From the NCBI GenBank assembly GCA_016648135.1, contig JADDOH010001997.1:186001-250000 (forward strand): a DNA stretch of 64,000 nt, in the 5' to 3' direction. The stretch's first letter is position 1. The number at the start of each line of letters is the position of its first letter. The translations under genes were made by a program, and so were the position numbers. Shown here piece by piece: positions 10,071-21,357 of the stretch. The notes under the pieces are model-generated. The model had not been told where the DNA came from. It saw only the letters and a list, made by a program, of their open reading frames with translations, and made no database searches. This stretch comes from Agrypnia vestita (lineage: Eukaryota; Arthropoda; Insecta; Trichoptera; Phryganeidae).

Positions 10071-10835
10071 TTATATTGTATCGGAGTTGTCTGAAAGCTT
10101 GTGCGGGACCCATCCGGTCAATTTTCCCACCTTGCCGAGTTTTTTGAATCGTGGACCGATCGATGTTGAAGTTCTGAGCCCGTGTCCGGTGGCGCGACTC
10201 TCGCCCTCTTCCAAAGCCGCCTGAAGGGCCTGGTCATCGAAACCCGACGATAGACCCTTCCTCGACTTGTATTCTAAGCTGCTGGCACCAGTTTTGAAGC
10301 GATCTCTCGGCATGCCCTTTGGCTAATCGTAACTTCGCCCAAAAAATCGTTGAGATCGCGAAATGACTCGGAAGTCTTCTCGAAGCCTTCCTCTTTTTCT
10401 TTTTCCTTGCACTGTCCCAACTCATTGCCAAGGTAGGCTGTTGGGGTCGCCTCTTCTCGTTCTCAGGCTGTATTTTCTTCGGTTCTGGGTATGGTAATCA
10501 TCCAGGCCGTTTGTTTGTAATATTTTGGAGCATTGAGTCGTCCGGGAGTTTATTGGTCTTCCTCTGGATGACTGTCGATGAAGCTCCATAGACATTGCCC
10601 GCTTCACCGTGTGGTCTGGTGGTCTCCGTCTTATGTGCCCATACCATCTCAACTATCGTTCCTCCAGCTTACTGTTTATGTCCGTGACGCCCAGGCTACC
10701 ACGAATGCGTGAACTTTCTCGAAGTGGTACAGCATAATTACATGTATGGTTTTCGATACGAATTTTTTTTCTTAACCCTATTAAAGAATTATAATGCGAA
10801 ATGATTATATGAAACGTCGCAAAAAACGACGGATA
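10071..10835 (-). pseudogene. Mariner transposase remnant 2, split by a LINE
   Basis: The minus strand carries MLYHFEK (about 10718-10734), interrupted by the LINE tail at 10386-10715. It then continues with EGFEKTSESFRDLNDFL, RFKTGASSLEYKSRK, SSGFDDQALQAALEEGES and LGKVGKLTGWVPHKLSDN, the mariner helix-turn-helix region up to the WVPHxL linker. Frameshifts are present and the DDD catalytic domain is absent. GTCGC followed by an A-run and CGACGGATAAT at 10816-10835 matches the end of remnant 1, so both belong to one family. Confidence 0.8.
10386..10715 (-). mobile_element. 5'-truncated LINE tail inserted in mariner, with TSD
   Basis: TTCTCGAAG occurs at 10377-10385 and again at 10716-10724, a 9 bp target duplication flanking the insert. 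The minus strand encodes VWWYGHxRR-like MRWYGHIRRRPPDHTVKRAM, HRQSSRGRPINSRTTQ and RRKYSLRTRRGDPNSLPWQ, the C-terminus of an insect LINE polymerase. It then ends in an A/G-rich tail (GAAAAAGAAAAAGAGGAAGG). It is about 330 bp, 5' truncated and inactive. Confidence 0.85.
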
Positions 10836-11499
10836 ATTATGCATCAATCTAATACATAGATGCCGCCAAAGATGTTTTAATAATAAAAATAGGAAAGGAA
10901 AAATTGCAAACCCGGGAAATTCCGAAATAAAAAAATGATAAAAAAAACTGTGGCGTTACTAAAATAATGGGTCTTATGTCACAATCATAGGACATGTAGC
11001 CGACTTGTAGCACACACGTAGCTGACTTATAAAAAAGTAGAATAATAAGTAGTACCTACACTGAATAGTAAGAAAAAAAATTGATCTGTCTCATAATATT
11101 CACTTTTACATGAAACAACCTAAAACATGTTTTTGAAAATTGTTTGAGTTTTGCGGTGAAAAAATTATTGCCTCACTTGCGCACAATACATAAATTTTAA
11201 ATTTCTTTTTTCGTAAAAAAATATGGTATTTTCTGTTTCCTGTACGTTTGACCATTTGATTATATTTATTATTAAAGGAGAAGAATAACTTTTTATTGAT
11301 ATATAAAAAAATATTTAAAAAACTTTTTTTCTAAAAATAAAAAAAACTTTTTTCCTGACAACTAGTACACTCTGCACCTATCCATGACACACAATAGATA
11401 ATTAATTTAATAAACTAACAAGGTTAGTTTTTGAAATTACTGATTATATCTAACTATAAAGTTAATGTTATTCAAATACAATATGAATTTTATAAAAAA
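10836..11499. other. No feature seen
   Basis: AT-rich DNA with simple runs of A and T. No frame, repeat or splice-bounded exon could be supported. Confidence 0.6.
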
Positions 11500-12042
11500 G
11501 TAACCCATAAAAATCAAGTTTTTATTATACTCCCTTTCTTTGTAAAATATAACAACAATTAAAGACGAATTAAAACATATAACATAACACTAAACTTACA
11601 TTAATTTAATATATTTCTAAAATGTCAGATATTTTGAGCTTTGATAAGACACTTCATGCTTTGAAGATTAAATTCTAAAAACGTCTGTCAGTCAATTTAG
11701 ATTTTCGACATTCGTTGTGAAGTACCTACCTATTATGCATACCGACGGAGTAATTCAAATTTAGAAAATATTCCACGACGTTATTGGGCCGCCGTTGTTA
11801 TAATCCAACTTTTTAAATGATTCCAATTTGAAAAAAACAATAAAATTTCTAAAAATCCGAAATTATAGTATAATTATTAATTTTTTTAACGAAAATTTGA
11901 TAGATCTTCTTGATCGTCGCCACGAGTCTACTTGCCAAGTTTCAGCTCGATCGGAGCACGGGAAAAGGGTCAAAAATCGATCCAAAGTTTTTGTTGACGG
12001 CAAGCAAGGAGACGCCACGAGTTAATATAAAGGGAGTAAAAA
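11500..12042 (+). repeat. Head-to-tail repeat family H, copy C (solitary)
   Basis: A full-length copy beginning GTAACCCATAAAAATCAAG and ending AATATAAAGGGAGTAAAAA. It has a shortened GCAAG tract near the 3' end (GGCAAGCAAGGAGACGCC) compared with copies D and E. It is the only copy here without an adjacent partner. Confidence 0.9.
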
Positions 12043-12184
12043 GGATCGGATTCAGCTGATTCCTTTCGATTGACTGAATACTCTGGGAGCCTCAACTTTA
12101 GGAAGAAATTTGGTTATTTTTTACAAGGAGTTGTTCAATTATTTAAAGTTTTTATTAGCTGTTAATAAAGTATATATAAACTTT

Positions 12185-12625
12185 TATTTTATTCGAAAAT
12201 TCTTGAAAATAAAAACGTGAGATGGCCGCGTCATTTCCATTTCCGTGGAGCTCCTCCGCCGTGGCTGAGATACAACGTTCCTCGGTGCACTTTGTCCGAG
12301 ATAGAAAAGGGTTATGTACTTATCAAGAAATGATATATCTATAATGCAGCACATCTCGTTTGGAAAAAAACTTTTTTTTTTTAATTCGCAGCAGTTTGGA
12401 AAAAACCTCTATAAATGGTTGTCATTAAAAAATGACTTATTGGATTAAAAAATCCGTAAGCTGCATAATAGATTTTCATTTTACAATAAGTGCATGATCT
12501 TCTTTTCTGTTTTGGACAAACGTGCACTGGAGAATATTGCATCTCATTCACACTGGAGGAGCTCCACAGGAATTGACATGATGCGGCCATTTTTATTTTT
12601 TTTCAAAAAAATTCCAATAAAATAA
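12185..12625. repeat. Large inverted repeat with gene-like arms
   Basis: The left arm has GAGATGGCCGCGTCATTTCC, GTGGAGCTCCTCCGCC and TCGGTGCACTTTGTCC. The right arm, read on the minus strand, has ATGGCCGCATCATGTC, GTGGAGCTCCTCCAGTG and CCAGTGCACGTTTGTCC. Arms of about 140 bp are clearly related but diverged. The minus-strand arm is open for 69 codons (12381-12590) with VHVCPKQKRRSCTYCKMK, a cysteine/lysine pattern reminiscent of the piggyBac transposase tail; that link is only suggestive. Confidence 0.65.
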
Positions 12626-13086
12626 TAGGTTAATCGATATCTTTGAGAGTTATTAAAGAATAAAATATATTAATCACCACACTGTAAAAAATTACCATGT
12701 ATCATTCTAAATTTCAGGCTCCTGGGTGGTGTAACCCCTTAATTAAACGAATCCCAAGTAGGTAGGTAGGTACATAGCGTTAGTACGAAGATATGAAAAG
12801 AATGAAGATTGAGCGCAACCCTATTGCCTCTACCTGTTTGCTTACCTACTCTTATGTATTTTGATCATAGACGTACTATAAATATAGACTAGTCATTAAA
12901 AAACAAATCTGAGACATCTTCTATTACGTACTAAATGTATTAATCAGAAAGAGATAAACAGTATTTTCATAACCACGTATAAGAAAGGGCAATAAAACAT
13001 AATTTTGCAGAACGAATGCACATGAAGTTGTAGCTAATCGCAGTGTTTACTTTTTGCCTTTTGCCATACAATTTAAAAAATCCAAC

Positions 13087-13163
13087 TTGAAATATTCTGT
13101 TTGTTGTGTTAATCATTGTAATGCTTCATCACATAATGAAGAAGAGGATATAACCTTTCATAG
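13087..13163 (+). pseudogene. Possible THAP zinc-finger first exon
   Basis: The + strand reads LKYSVCCVNHCNASSHNEEE then DITFHR, ending in a consensus donor (AG at 13162-13163, then GTGAGT). This matches the start of a THAP domain (C-x2-4-C followed by a serine/asparagine-rich turn and a TFHR/FP motif), and THAP genes and transposons are commonly split just after this motif. No ATG is in frame: TTG stands where the start would be, so this copy may be broken. The downstream C2CH half was not found in the next kilobase. It could be a fragment of a THAP-bearing (for example P-like) transposon or of a host gene. Confidence 0.45.
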
Positions 13164-13430
13164 GTGAGTTTTATTTCAATAATTTGTAGAGAAATTCAAA
13201 CCGACTTCAGAGTACGGAGATTTCTGCGTTTTCTATGTTGGTATTTTCTCGTTCTTTCTTATAGCGCAGCTAAACAACTCCCGCGATGTGCGTCTACGTT
13301 CACAGTAATTCGTGTTATAGTTCTGTGTAGCGGTCGTAGCGGATATTTTGGTTAGTAACTAGTCTATATTTATAGTACGTCTATGGTTTTGATACTTCGC
13401 GTGCTTTGTACAAAAATTCTTTATTTTACG

Positions 13431-14284
13431 CAGTGGCGTGCAGTGGGTATAAACTTAGGTTATGCTGTGACCGACTATACACCTATATTAAAAATATATA
13501 TATACGCATATACCTATAAGGGTATATAATTTTTTTTTTTTAACTATATATAATGAACTATTTTTAGCAGCTTCAATCCACAAAAATAACTGCACTATAA
13601 AAGAAGTATTGTAAACAATATTTCCTAAATAAATAAATATTTTATATAGGTATACCTAATACGGCGAAAAATTTCAATATATTTCGAAGACGATTTATAT
13701 ATAATTAAATCGGGAACAATACTAATTTCAGATATATGTTTCTTTTCACAAAAATAAATCAAATATTTTATGATATCATTATATTATGACAGATCGTATT
13801 TGTCGTATTCGTACTTACATATACCATAGAAATGACATAAAATTTACACCGAAAGTTTTGGGTGGAATTTGTAAAAAAAAACATTTCTGCATGACGTGCG
13901 CCTGGCATAGGACCTTTCGAAGAAGGACGCTATTACACAAAACTCGCAGCATTAAAAATACACGTTTTTTTTCTCGACTTGACTATATCTGTGGAACAAA
14001 TTGGTTGGCGAAATAAATGAAGAATTGACATGAAGTTAAGCACAGAAAAGTCGGAAATAAAACTTCTAGCCGTACGACAAATTACGGCTAGAATTTTAAA
14101 TCGAAAAAAAACATACGTCACATTAAATGGAAACGTCAGAAATAAAACTTCTAGCCATAAGAAGAATAACGGCTAGAATTTTAAATCAATTTTTTCTTAA
14201 GATAAGGATTATTTAGTTAATATTTGTTTCTCAGAATCTTTACTAATGCACAGCTTTTTTGCTTGTATGCGCTGCACGCCACTG
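13431..14284. mobile_element. Non-autonomous hAT element with perfect TSD
   Basis: The ends are perfect 13 bp inverted repeats, CAGTGGCGTGCAG and CTGCACGCCACTG, flanked by the 8 bp duplication ATTTTACG at 13423-13430 and 14285-14292. An 8 bp TSD with CAG-type ends is diagnostic of the hAT superfamily. No transposase frame is present in 854 bp. Near its right end two hairpins of the form TCTAGCCG...CGGCTAGA are duplicated in direct orientation (14065-14190). A related right-end fragment is at 61803-61945. Confidence 0.92.
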
Positions 14285-14292
14285 ATTTTACG

Positions 14293-15577
14293 AGTTCATC
14301 CACACAATTAATACCTACCCAGAAAAATATTTACGAGAAGAATATTACGAACTAAAACCTACACGAGGGCATAACTTTACTTATGTAAATATCGAATAAC
14401 AAAAATATTGTGCAGGATTCTTGTAATTCGCAGCATCGGCTTGAATATTTGCTTTTCCTGAACGTTTCACATTTGCTTGTTCACCAGATAAACTCATGCC
14501 GTCATTTACCGTTTTCCACGAATATGACGCAGACCTCCGAACTGCGGCTGCCAGTTATTTCTCGAACGAGAACGCAGCGAAGATATTATGACCAAGCAGT
14601 CTTGATATTGCGATTCTCGGGCTAAGCTTTCCTAGCAACAAATTCATTAAATAATCTATAACGTAATGGAATCAAATGTTGTGAAAATAATCTCAATTAT
14701 GAACTAGAAATTTTGATTGTCTGAAGCGACAAAACAGTACGCTCTGGCGTCGTAATATATACACAACATATTCCATTCATACCTAATTTCTCATCGCCAC
14801 TATTCTCAGCGCATGTCATTTGCATCATGAGATACAAAGCTTTAAAATATCCAATAAACTGTAATAAACTACAATAAATGTAACTAAAATATGACACCAC
14901 ACTGCTTGTCCCATATTTTTCAAGAAAAAAGATTTCGAAAAAGAGTGTTTTTAAGAACACACAAGAATGTTTTTTGAATTTGAATTAATAATTTCTGATC
15001 CATGTCGGCTTTTTACTTTCATGCCAGTTTTCCAGCGTATTTGAGTGAAATGTGATTTAAGGGAATATGAAATTATTATACAGATAAAAGTATCCAAATC
15101 TCGGGCGACGCCGTGTTGTTAATTTATAAACCGCGCTTACTCGCCAGCTCCGTGATTTTAGCTTGTAACTCATTCATTTTACGATAGGGTCGAATAGTCA
15201 ACAACAGAGAGGAGGAAAAAGGATCGGAATAATTAGTCGAGACGCACACCACTCGGTTTCCGCTCCAAGCTTCGAGGAAATAAGCCTGCGGATATTTTTA
15301 TGCGTTTAATAAAACTACAATGTAATTCACCGTGTGTCGCTAGTTGCCAGTCGCCAGGTGGAGCAAGCCTCGCTATCTCTTATACAATGTGGGGCCGGTG
15401 CGCGCGGAGTTTGCGCAAGTACGAATTTTATTATCATGTGATGGAAGTTTTACTTGCATAAGCGCAACAAGCACCGTGCTGCTTCACAAAATGTACTCAC
15501 TTTAATTAAAATAAATTCAATAACGATCCTTGGAGTCGCAGGTTCGTTTCGCCATTGTAAAAAAAAAACAAAATAAT
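14293..15577. other. No supported gene; CpG-richer patch at 15100-15420
   Basis: Frames at 14410-14625 and 14697-14960 have no recognised content. The 15100-15420 patch is richer in CpG (CGGTGCGCGCGGAGTTTGCG) and includes TATAAA near 15126; it could be regulatory, but no transcript is evident. Confidence 0.5.
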
Positions 15578-15688
15578 GATGATTCAAAGGTTAAGGTATG
15601 CCTTAAAAGTGTTATTTTATACTGAAAATTACTCTTTTAGGGCGTACCTTTAAATCATCTAAGTATTGACTTTGAATTCGGGCTTTAG
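15578..15688. mobile_element. Short MITE, family G (GGCCCGAATTC ends), copy 1
   Basis: It contains TAAGGTATGCCTTAAAAGTG, TTATACTGAAAATTACTC and GACTTTGAATTCGGGC. The same layout recurs at 25737-25845 and 33866-34008. The halves are inverted relative to each other. The left terminal motif is lost in this copy. Confidence 0.7.
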
Positions 15689-16310
15689 TTATCTGAAAAT
15701 ATCACATTAATGGAAATTTTGTCTTCCCCGCTGACGGAACTCTAGCCAGGACGACAGGAAAAATCGGCCTTTGGGGAAGATTTTTCGTTAGAATTTTCAA
15801 ATTTTTACGTACAATTAAACCTATATTAGATATAACCTGCAAATAATGTCGATTAATAATATTGGTACCTATTTTATAACCTTACCTAGTTAAAAAATTA
15901 ATAAAAATCAATAACGAACTAATTTTAATATTTAAATTGCGAGTACTTATAATACTGATGAGTTTATATACAAATATAAAACAGTACCTACGCGAGCACC
16001 TACATACTTGCCTACTGTGTGTGGTAAGTAGATACTAGCATAGAGTAATTTTCAATAATAGATCAACTTTATTCCACATTCAAAATTATTGTGACAGATT
16101 CAAAGCCTGTTTTTTTATTATTATTGCACATTTTTATTTAGATTCACTGTCTGTTTGTCTCCAAAATTAATTATCTAAATATCAACAACTTCCCGACAAG
16201 TTGGAAATGAGGAAATTCAATTATTTCCAACATAATTTGTTTGATATTATGAGAAATAAAATTATTTTTAAAATTTCTCATGGAGAAGAGAGGAAAAATA
16301 CCGTAAAAAA
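15689..16310. other. No feature seen
   Basis: AT-rich DNA between the family G MITE and repeat copy D. No frame or repeat could be supported. Confidence 0.6.
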
Positions 16311-16865
16311 GTAACCCATAAAAACCAAGTTTTTATTATATTCCCTTTATTTGTAAAATATAACAACAATTAAAGATGAATTAAAACATATAACATAACA
16401 CTAAACTTACAGTAATTTAATATATTTCTAAAATGTCAGATGTTTTGAGCTTTGATAAGACACTTCATGCTTTGAAGATTAAATTCTAAAAACATTCGTC
16501 AGTCAATTTAGATTTTCGACATTCGTAGTGAAGTACCTATTATGTATACCGACGGAGTAATTCAAATTTAGAAAATATTCCGCGACGTTATCGGGCCGCC
16601 GCCGCCGTTGCTAATCAAACTTTTCTAATGATTCCAAACTGAAAAAACCAATAAAATTTCTAAAAATCCGAAATTATACTATAATTATTATTTTTTTAGC
16701 GAAAATTTGATAGATCTTCTTGATCGTCACCACGAGTCTACTTGCGAAGTTTCAGCTCGATTGGATCACGGGAAAAGGGTCAAAAATCGATCCAAAGTTT
16801 TTGTTGACGGCAAGCCGGCAAGCAAGCAAGCAGACGCCACGAGTTAATATAAAGGGAGTAAAAAA
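16311..16865 (+). repeat. Head-to-tail repeat family H, copy D
   Basis: A full-length copy. It carries an expanded GGGCCGCCGCCGCCGTTGC tract and a long GGCAAGCCGGCAAGCAAGC tract, both variable between copies. Its end merges directly into the start of copy E (AGGGAGTAAAAAAGTAACCC). Confidence 0.92.
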
Positions 16866-17549
16866 GTAACCCATAAAAACCAAGTTTTTACTATACTCCC
16901 TTTCTTTGTAAAATATAACAATAATTAAAGACGAATTAAAATATATAACATAACACTAAACTTACAGAAATTTAATATATTTCTAAAATGTCAGATGTTT
17001 TGAGATGTCAAGATTTTGATAGATTCAATTATCATCAATATCGTACCTTATGAATTTCCAGCGTCAAATGATTTAGTCAGAATCAGATTTGAGTAATGTA
17101 AAATTCTTCAAAACTAAGCAGAAATCTAAAAGAAATAAATTATTATTTGATTTTTTTCCAAAACACACAATTTTGCTGTCATCTGTGAACCAATTGTTTT
17201 GTAAATTTTCGAAATTCGTAGTGATGTACCTGTTATACCGACGGAGTAATTCAAATTTAGAAAATATTCCGCGACGTTATCGGGCCGCCGCGCCGTTGCT
17301 AATCAAACTTTTCTAATGATTCCAATTTGAAAAAACCAATAAAATTTCTAAAAATCCAAAATTATACTATAATTATTAATTTTTTTAACGAAAATTTGAT
17401 AGATCTTCTTGTTTGTAGCCACGAGTCTGCTTGCAAAATTTCAGCTCGATTGGATCACGGGAAAAGGGTCAAAAATCGATCCAAAGTTTTTGTTGACGGC
17501 AAGCCGGCAAGCAAGCAGACGCCATGAGTTTATATAAAGGGACTAAAAA
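16866..17549 (+). repeat. Head-to-tail repeat family H, copy E (long variant)
   Basis: It is about 684 bp; the central block between TGTCAGATGTTTTGAG and ACCGACGGAGTAATTC is replaced or expanded relative to B-D. The last 300 bp match the other copies. The frame at 17327-17527 (KKPIKFLKIQNY..., LIDLL) is an incidental open stretch that is also seen in copy C. Confidence 0.88.
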
Positions 17550-17746
17550 TAGACACTCATATGACTTAATATTTTTTACGAATATGCTTAACTAGACTAA
17601 ATACGTCAAAATATCATTTCTGTTTTATAATAATATGATATTGCTATAATTTTATTTATATGCGTATAAAGTGTGTCCTCAATTTTTTTTTAAAATTAGG
17701 TACTTATTATTATTTATTTTCTTACTTAAAATACATTTTACTATAG

Positions 17747-17825
17747 CTTGTTGGTCTAGTGGTTAGGACTATCGCCCTGTGATCTAGTGTTCGAAGGTTT
17801 GAGCCTCGTTTCAGTCACGATGTTA
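17747..17825 (+). repeat. tRNA-derived SINE head
   Basis: TTGGTCTAGTGGTTAGGA is an A-box-like motif and GAAGGTTTGAGCCTCG a B-box-like motif at tRNA spacing. The acceptor stem does not pair, so it is not a tRNA gene. It belongs with 9396-9492 and, in the other orientation, 48838-48930. Confidence 0.55.
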
Positions 17826-18027
17826 GATGTATTTTTAAAGCATTTAAAAATAAAATGAATATTAATGCGATATTAATTTCGTGTACACTCTATTTAAAAA
17901 AAAATTGAAGTTGTAATTTTGGAAAACAGTTCTTCGATAATTAAAATAAATTACACTTATAAATTATTATTTTAATTTGTTTTAAAATGATTTATTGAAA
18001 TCATGATGTTGGTATGTCGTTGGTATT

Positions 18028-18203
18028 GGTCTGTCCATTGAAGAAAGACAATCGAATTAGTATGAGTAAACCGTGCGTACGACGCACATTGTTTCGTTGT
18101 GTTGACATTTACAAACACTAAACACAAACAACTATATAATGTGCCTCGTACGCACGGCTTACTCATACTAATTCGATTGTCTTTCTTGAAATGGAAAGAG
18201 GTC
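18028..18203. mobile_element. Fold-back element, family F, copy 2
   Basis: The left arm AAGAAAGACAATCGAATTAG, GTATGAGTAAACCGTGCG, GACGCACATTGTTTCG pairs with the right arm AATGTGCCTCGTACGC, GGCTTACTCATACTAATTCG, GATTGTCTTTCTTG. The arm sequence is the same family as 8052-8250 and the centre is shorter. Confidence 0.85.
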
Positions 18204-18600
18204 TACGCGACATTACGCGGACGACGAGGGACATTATGCTACATGAGGAGTATAAAAGCATAGGCAGCAATATCCCGCTGCGGTGTTTCTGAGATAAGTG
18301 GATGTGAATGGTACCCACCGCTTACCCAGGAACGTTCTAAGAGCAAAAGCATCCTTATCGGTCCTACTCAATCGTCTCCAGGTTGACATTTTTTAATACT
18401 GCTTTGCGAGACGTGCCACCCCGCAGCGGTCGTATAAACCACCGCGGGACCGCACGGCCGCAGAAACAAACCATTCACTGTCCCCACCGTGAAATAATTC
18501 TTTATTAAAAAAAAAATTACATGAAATAAAACAAAGCTTCTGAAATAAATACAAATAAATCTGTCACTACTCAAGAAAATTTCTCTGGAATCTATGAAAC
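18204..18600. other. GC-richer non-coding patch
   Basis: The patch contains GAGTATAAAAGCATAGG, CCACCGCTTACCCAGGAACG and GCACGGCCGCAGAAAC in an otherwise AT-rich setting. It reads like SINE or promoter-type sequence, but no frame or second copy in the window supports either. Confidence 0.35.
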
Positions 18601-18859
18601 CTACATCTTATTGGAAATGAGTTCTTAACAATCGCCACCTCAGTATTCCTATTATATTATGTGTATAAATAAATATTTAGCATTCAAATATTGATATTGC
18701 TGTTAGCTACCAAATAGTGGACATAACTGCTTTTGCTATTTACATAATTGAATATTGCTGTCTTTGCTATGATGTTTCATTTTAAAATCGACATCAACTC
18801 TCACTTTAGTATGAAGCAGCCATTTCGTCACGTGAAACATTCTTGGGGGTTGATTGGTT

Positions 18860-19045
18860 GAAGTAGATATTTCTGTCTTTGCTTTTAATAGCGTTTTGGA
18901 AACATGTTTTGTGAGGAACAGAACTGTGTTTCCTATAAAATCTCAAATTTAGAACATTCTTAACTAGTTATCCTCGGTGACTGCATTCAAATATTTTAAT
19001 TTTTTGCATAATGCTGCTTGTGCTTTTATACCCCTCACATGTAGA
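18860..19045. repeat. Palindromic MITE, family P, decayed copy
   Basis: It retains TGTGTTTCCTATAAAATC, AGTTATCCTCGGTGACTGC and TGCTTGTGCTTTTATACCCC, matching the right half of the elements at 1233-1475 and 33660-33850. The left half is badly decayed. Confidence 0.6.
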
Positions 19046-20380
19046 ATACTACGAAGCGGTTGCAAAAGCTTCAGCATGGTAAATAAAATTATTTTACGCC
19101 GTTATATCGGGAGGGATAGTCGCGTGTATCGTGGATCTCTTCTATTTTGAGAAAAATTTACAAAGAGCGGGGTCCAGAAGCTTTTAAGAATAATGGAGGT
19201 CCCCTATCCTACTTTAGACATGAACCCGCGTTCTAGACTGTTTCAGAATAATTGGACCCGAGAATAATGAAACAAAATCCACGGCCAATCCTGCGCGTTA
19301 CGCTTTGCAGCCAATGAATGAATTTATATTAAAAATTCAAATTGCAATGTATATTTTTCTTAACTCAAAATAAACTATATTTTAGCAGGGCACCAACAAA
19401 AACTCTAAGGGATAGGTCCTCTACATTAAGCAGGAACTTCGGCTATGTTAGTAATATCTATTCTAGAGGTAATTCGTCTGTAGGTTGTATCGATCCGGGT
19501 AAAATAAGCTCTTTCGTATGTTTTTGTGAAAGCGTATTATTTCTATTTTTTGTTTGGAAAATACTTCAAATTATTGAAGCGAAGGGCTAAAAATATTTTG
19601 TAAATAAAATAATACCACGATTAAAGTATGTATATTGGAATGCATATTATCAAATTTGCTTTAAATACATTTTTTGCATTTTATAACACGTCTGTTCAAG
19701 CGAGTGCGTGCATTCGGGGCACCGCGCGACGCGAGAGACATTAAATATTGAGTCTAGGTCGTATATGCCTTTGCTGTAGATTTTGTTTCGCAACACATGC
19801 GCAGCTTTATTTCACGTTTCAAAATTCTTCCTAGATGCTTCTAATTTAACACATCAACATGCGTACTTCAAATTTTATTCATATTATATCAAATACATAT
19901 TTTATTTATCATAGTAATTCTTAAATTTTGTAGTTATGCACAACTTTTTTGAATGTATAAAATGTACCGGATGTATCTAGGGGTGGTGTGTCAAATAACA
20001 GCGATTTACACAAATACATGATTATTGGAACGAAGTTCCTTAAGGCGGCTTGCTGTACGAGTTGACCGGTAGAAATAGTCACGTAAGGAAAAGCGTTATT
20101 TCCCCTCCATGCGACTCTCGAGTGCGTGTGTGCGTGTAACGTTGTTAAAACTTTGTTATATGTTTTTTTTTTTTTAATCATACGTGAGTTACATCGTCTC
20201 ATTATTGCAATTTTGCAAAGAAGATTCGAGAAACTGCAAGAAGTATGTATGTGTAATACAAACTTAGAAAAGTAAGTTAATAAAATTGTATATTTTATAA
20301 TTTTACGGGCACGAAAGCAGTAATCAGTCCGCACTATACCTCCGCGGGTAAAGGTCGTCATCCTGATAACGTTGAATAAG
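19046..20380. other. No supported gene
   Basis: Frames at 19342-19590 and 19921-20361 carry no recognised domain. The DNA is AT-rich with a few CpG-rich spots. Confidence 0.55.
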
Positions 20381-20459
20381 CTTTCAATGAAACGTCGAGA
20401 ATCGTTTCCCGGAAAAACATACGGTTCGTATAAAATATCCGCAACCAGTTACAGTTAAA
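20381..20459 (-). repeat. Dispersed repeat X, minus-oriented copy
   Basis: About 80 bp (AAACGTCGAGAATCGTTTCC, ACATACGGTTCGTATAAAAT, TCCGCAACCAGTTACAG) is the near-identical inverted copy of 29136-29215. Similarity stops sharply at both edges. Confidence 0.8.
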
Positions 20460-20568
20460 TATGTCTAACGACCGTAATAACAGCCTTAACTCTTTAATAA
20501 GTATTTACTGTTTATATAAGTACGTTTGATGTGATTTGATGAATGTTTACTATTTACATACATTACAG

Positions 20569-20722
20569 AGAGACAATAGTGAAATCGTGTGCTCAGCGAC
20601 AAAAAGTGTATCTAATGTGAAAAAAATTTAAAAACAACTTCAATGTGCGAAAAAAATATGAAAATCTACATATATAAACAATCTAGATCTCCATATGGAA
20701 TTACATTCGGAATCGGAGAAAA
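20569..20722 (+). other. Candidate 5' exon, unproven
   Basis: An acceptor-like CATTACAG precedes 20569 and a consensus donor GTAAGT follows 20722. An ATG at 20695 gives MELHSESEK up to the donor, and the same frame stays open to a stop at 20844. The upstream part is rich in CA and GA like a leader. Against this, upstream ATGs exist and no next exon is convincing. Confidence 0.2.
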
Positions 20723-20996
20723 GTAAGTTCGGAACGGGGGTCCCCCGACCGCACACGTATTTTATTTCAAATTCGCGTCTAATACCGTGTTATGTAACGT
20801 TTGTTATTTTCGTAATGTTTAGTGCGAATTTGCTTTTAAACTAATTAACCATCACGCGGTTTCCCCGCAGCAGCAGACTGGTGAGATGGAACACCCACTC
20901 TCCCGTCCTGGCACACCTCTTTTGCTTCGTCCACTCTACATCTTGTCATGCTTCAATTTTCAAAGCTGGGCCGTCATACAATATTTGGTTATACAA

Positions 20997-21057
20997 TATC
21001 TGGTCATACCATGTCTGTCGCGGTATACAGTATCTGGTCATACCATGTCTGTCGCGG
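20997..21057 (+). repeat. 34 bp tandem duplication
   Basis: TATCTGGTCATACCATGTC followed by TGTCGCGG is repeated with a 34 bp period (20997-21030 and 21031-21057), with a degenerate third copy upstream. It lies in an open frame of 158 codons (20881-21357) whose translation is not recognised, and I do not call that frame a gene. Confidence 0.8.
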
Positions 21058-21357
21058 ACACCCCCTGTTCCTGTTGCCTTCAACACTCGTCTTGTACAAT
21101 TGTTACCATCCTGTCCTCTTTATACATTCCACGTGACCAACTCATGTGAGCGATCCATTATTTATCCTATTATTTGTCTTTACGCTGTAGCCAGCATTAC
21201 ATTCACTCATAATTTGTTCAGTATTTATTCTACGTACCTACATACGTTTTCACACATGCATCTAAGCGACAGCATTTCTACCGCAGCATACTTTCTCATT
21301 AATAAATATACATTTTCTAGAAGAATTAAGACACAGGAAAACTTCAGTGGTAGGTAG

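Noticed and set aside
17747..17825. Possible tRNA gene
   Set aside because: A and B box-like motifs are present, but the acceptor and anticodon stems do not pair and related copies occur elsewhere; it is a SINE head.
20881..21357. 158-codon open frame on the + strand
   Set aside because: It contains a 34 bp tandem duplication, is rich in S, T, Y and H typical of AT/C-rich chance frames, and matches no domain I know.
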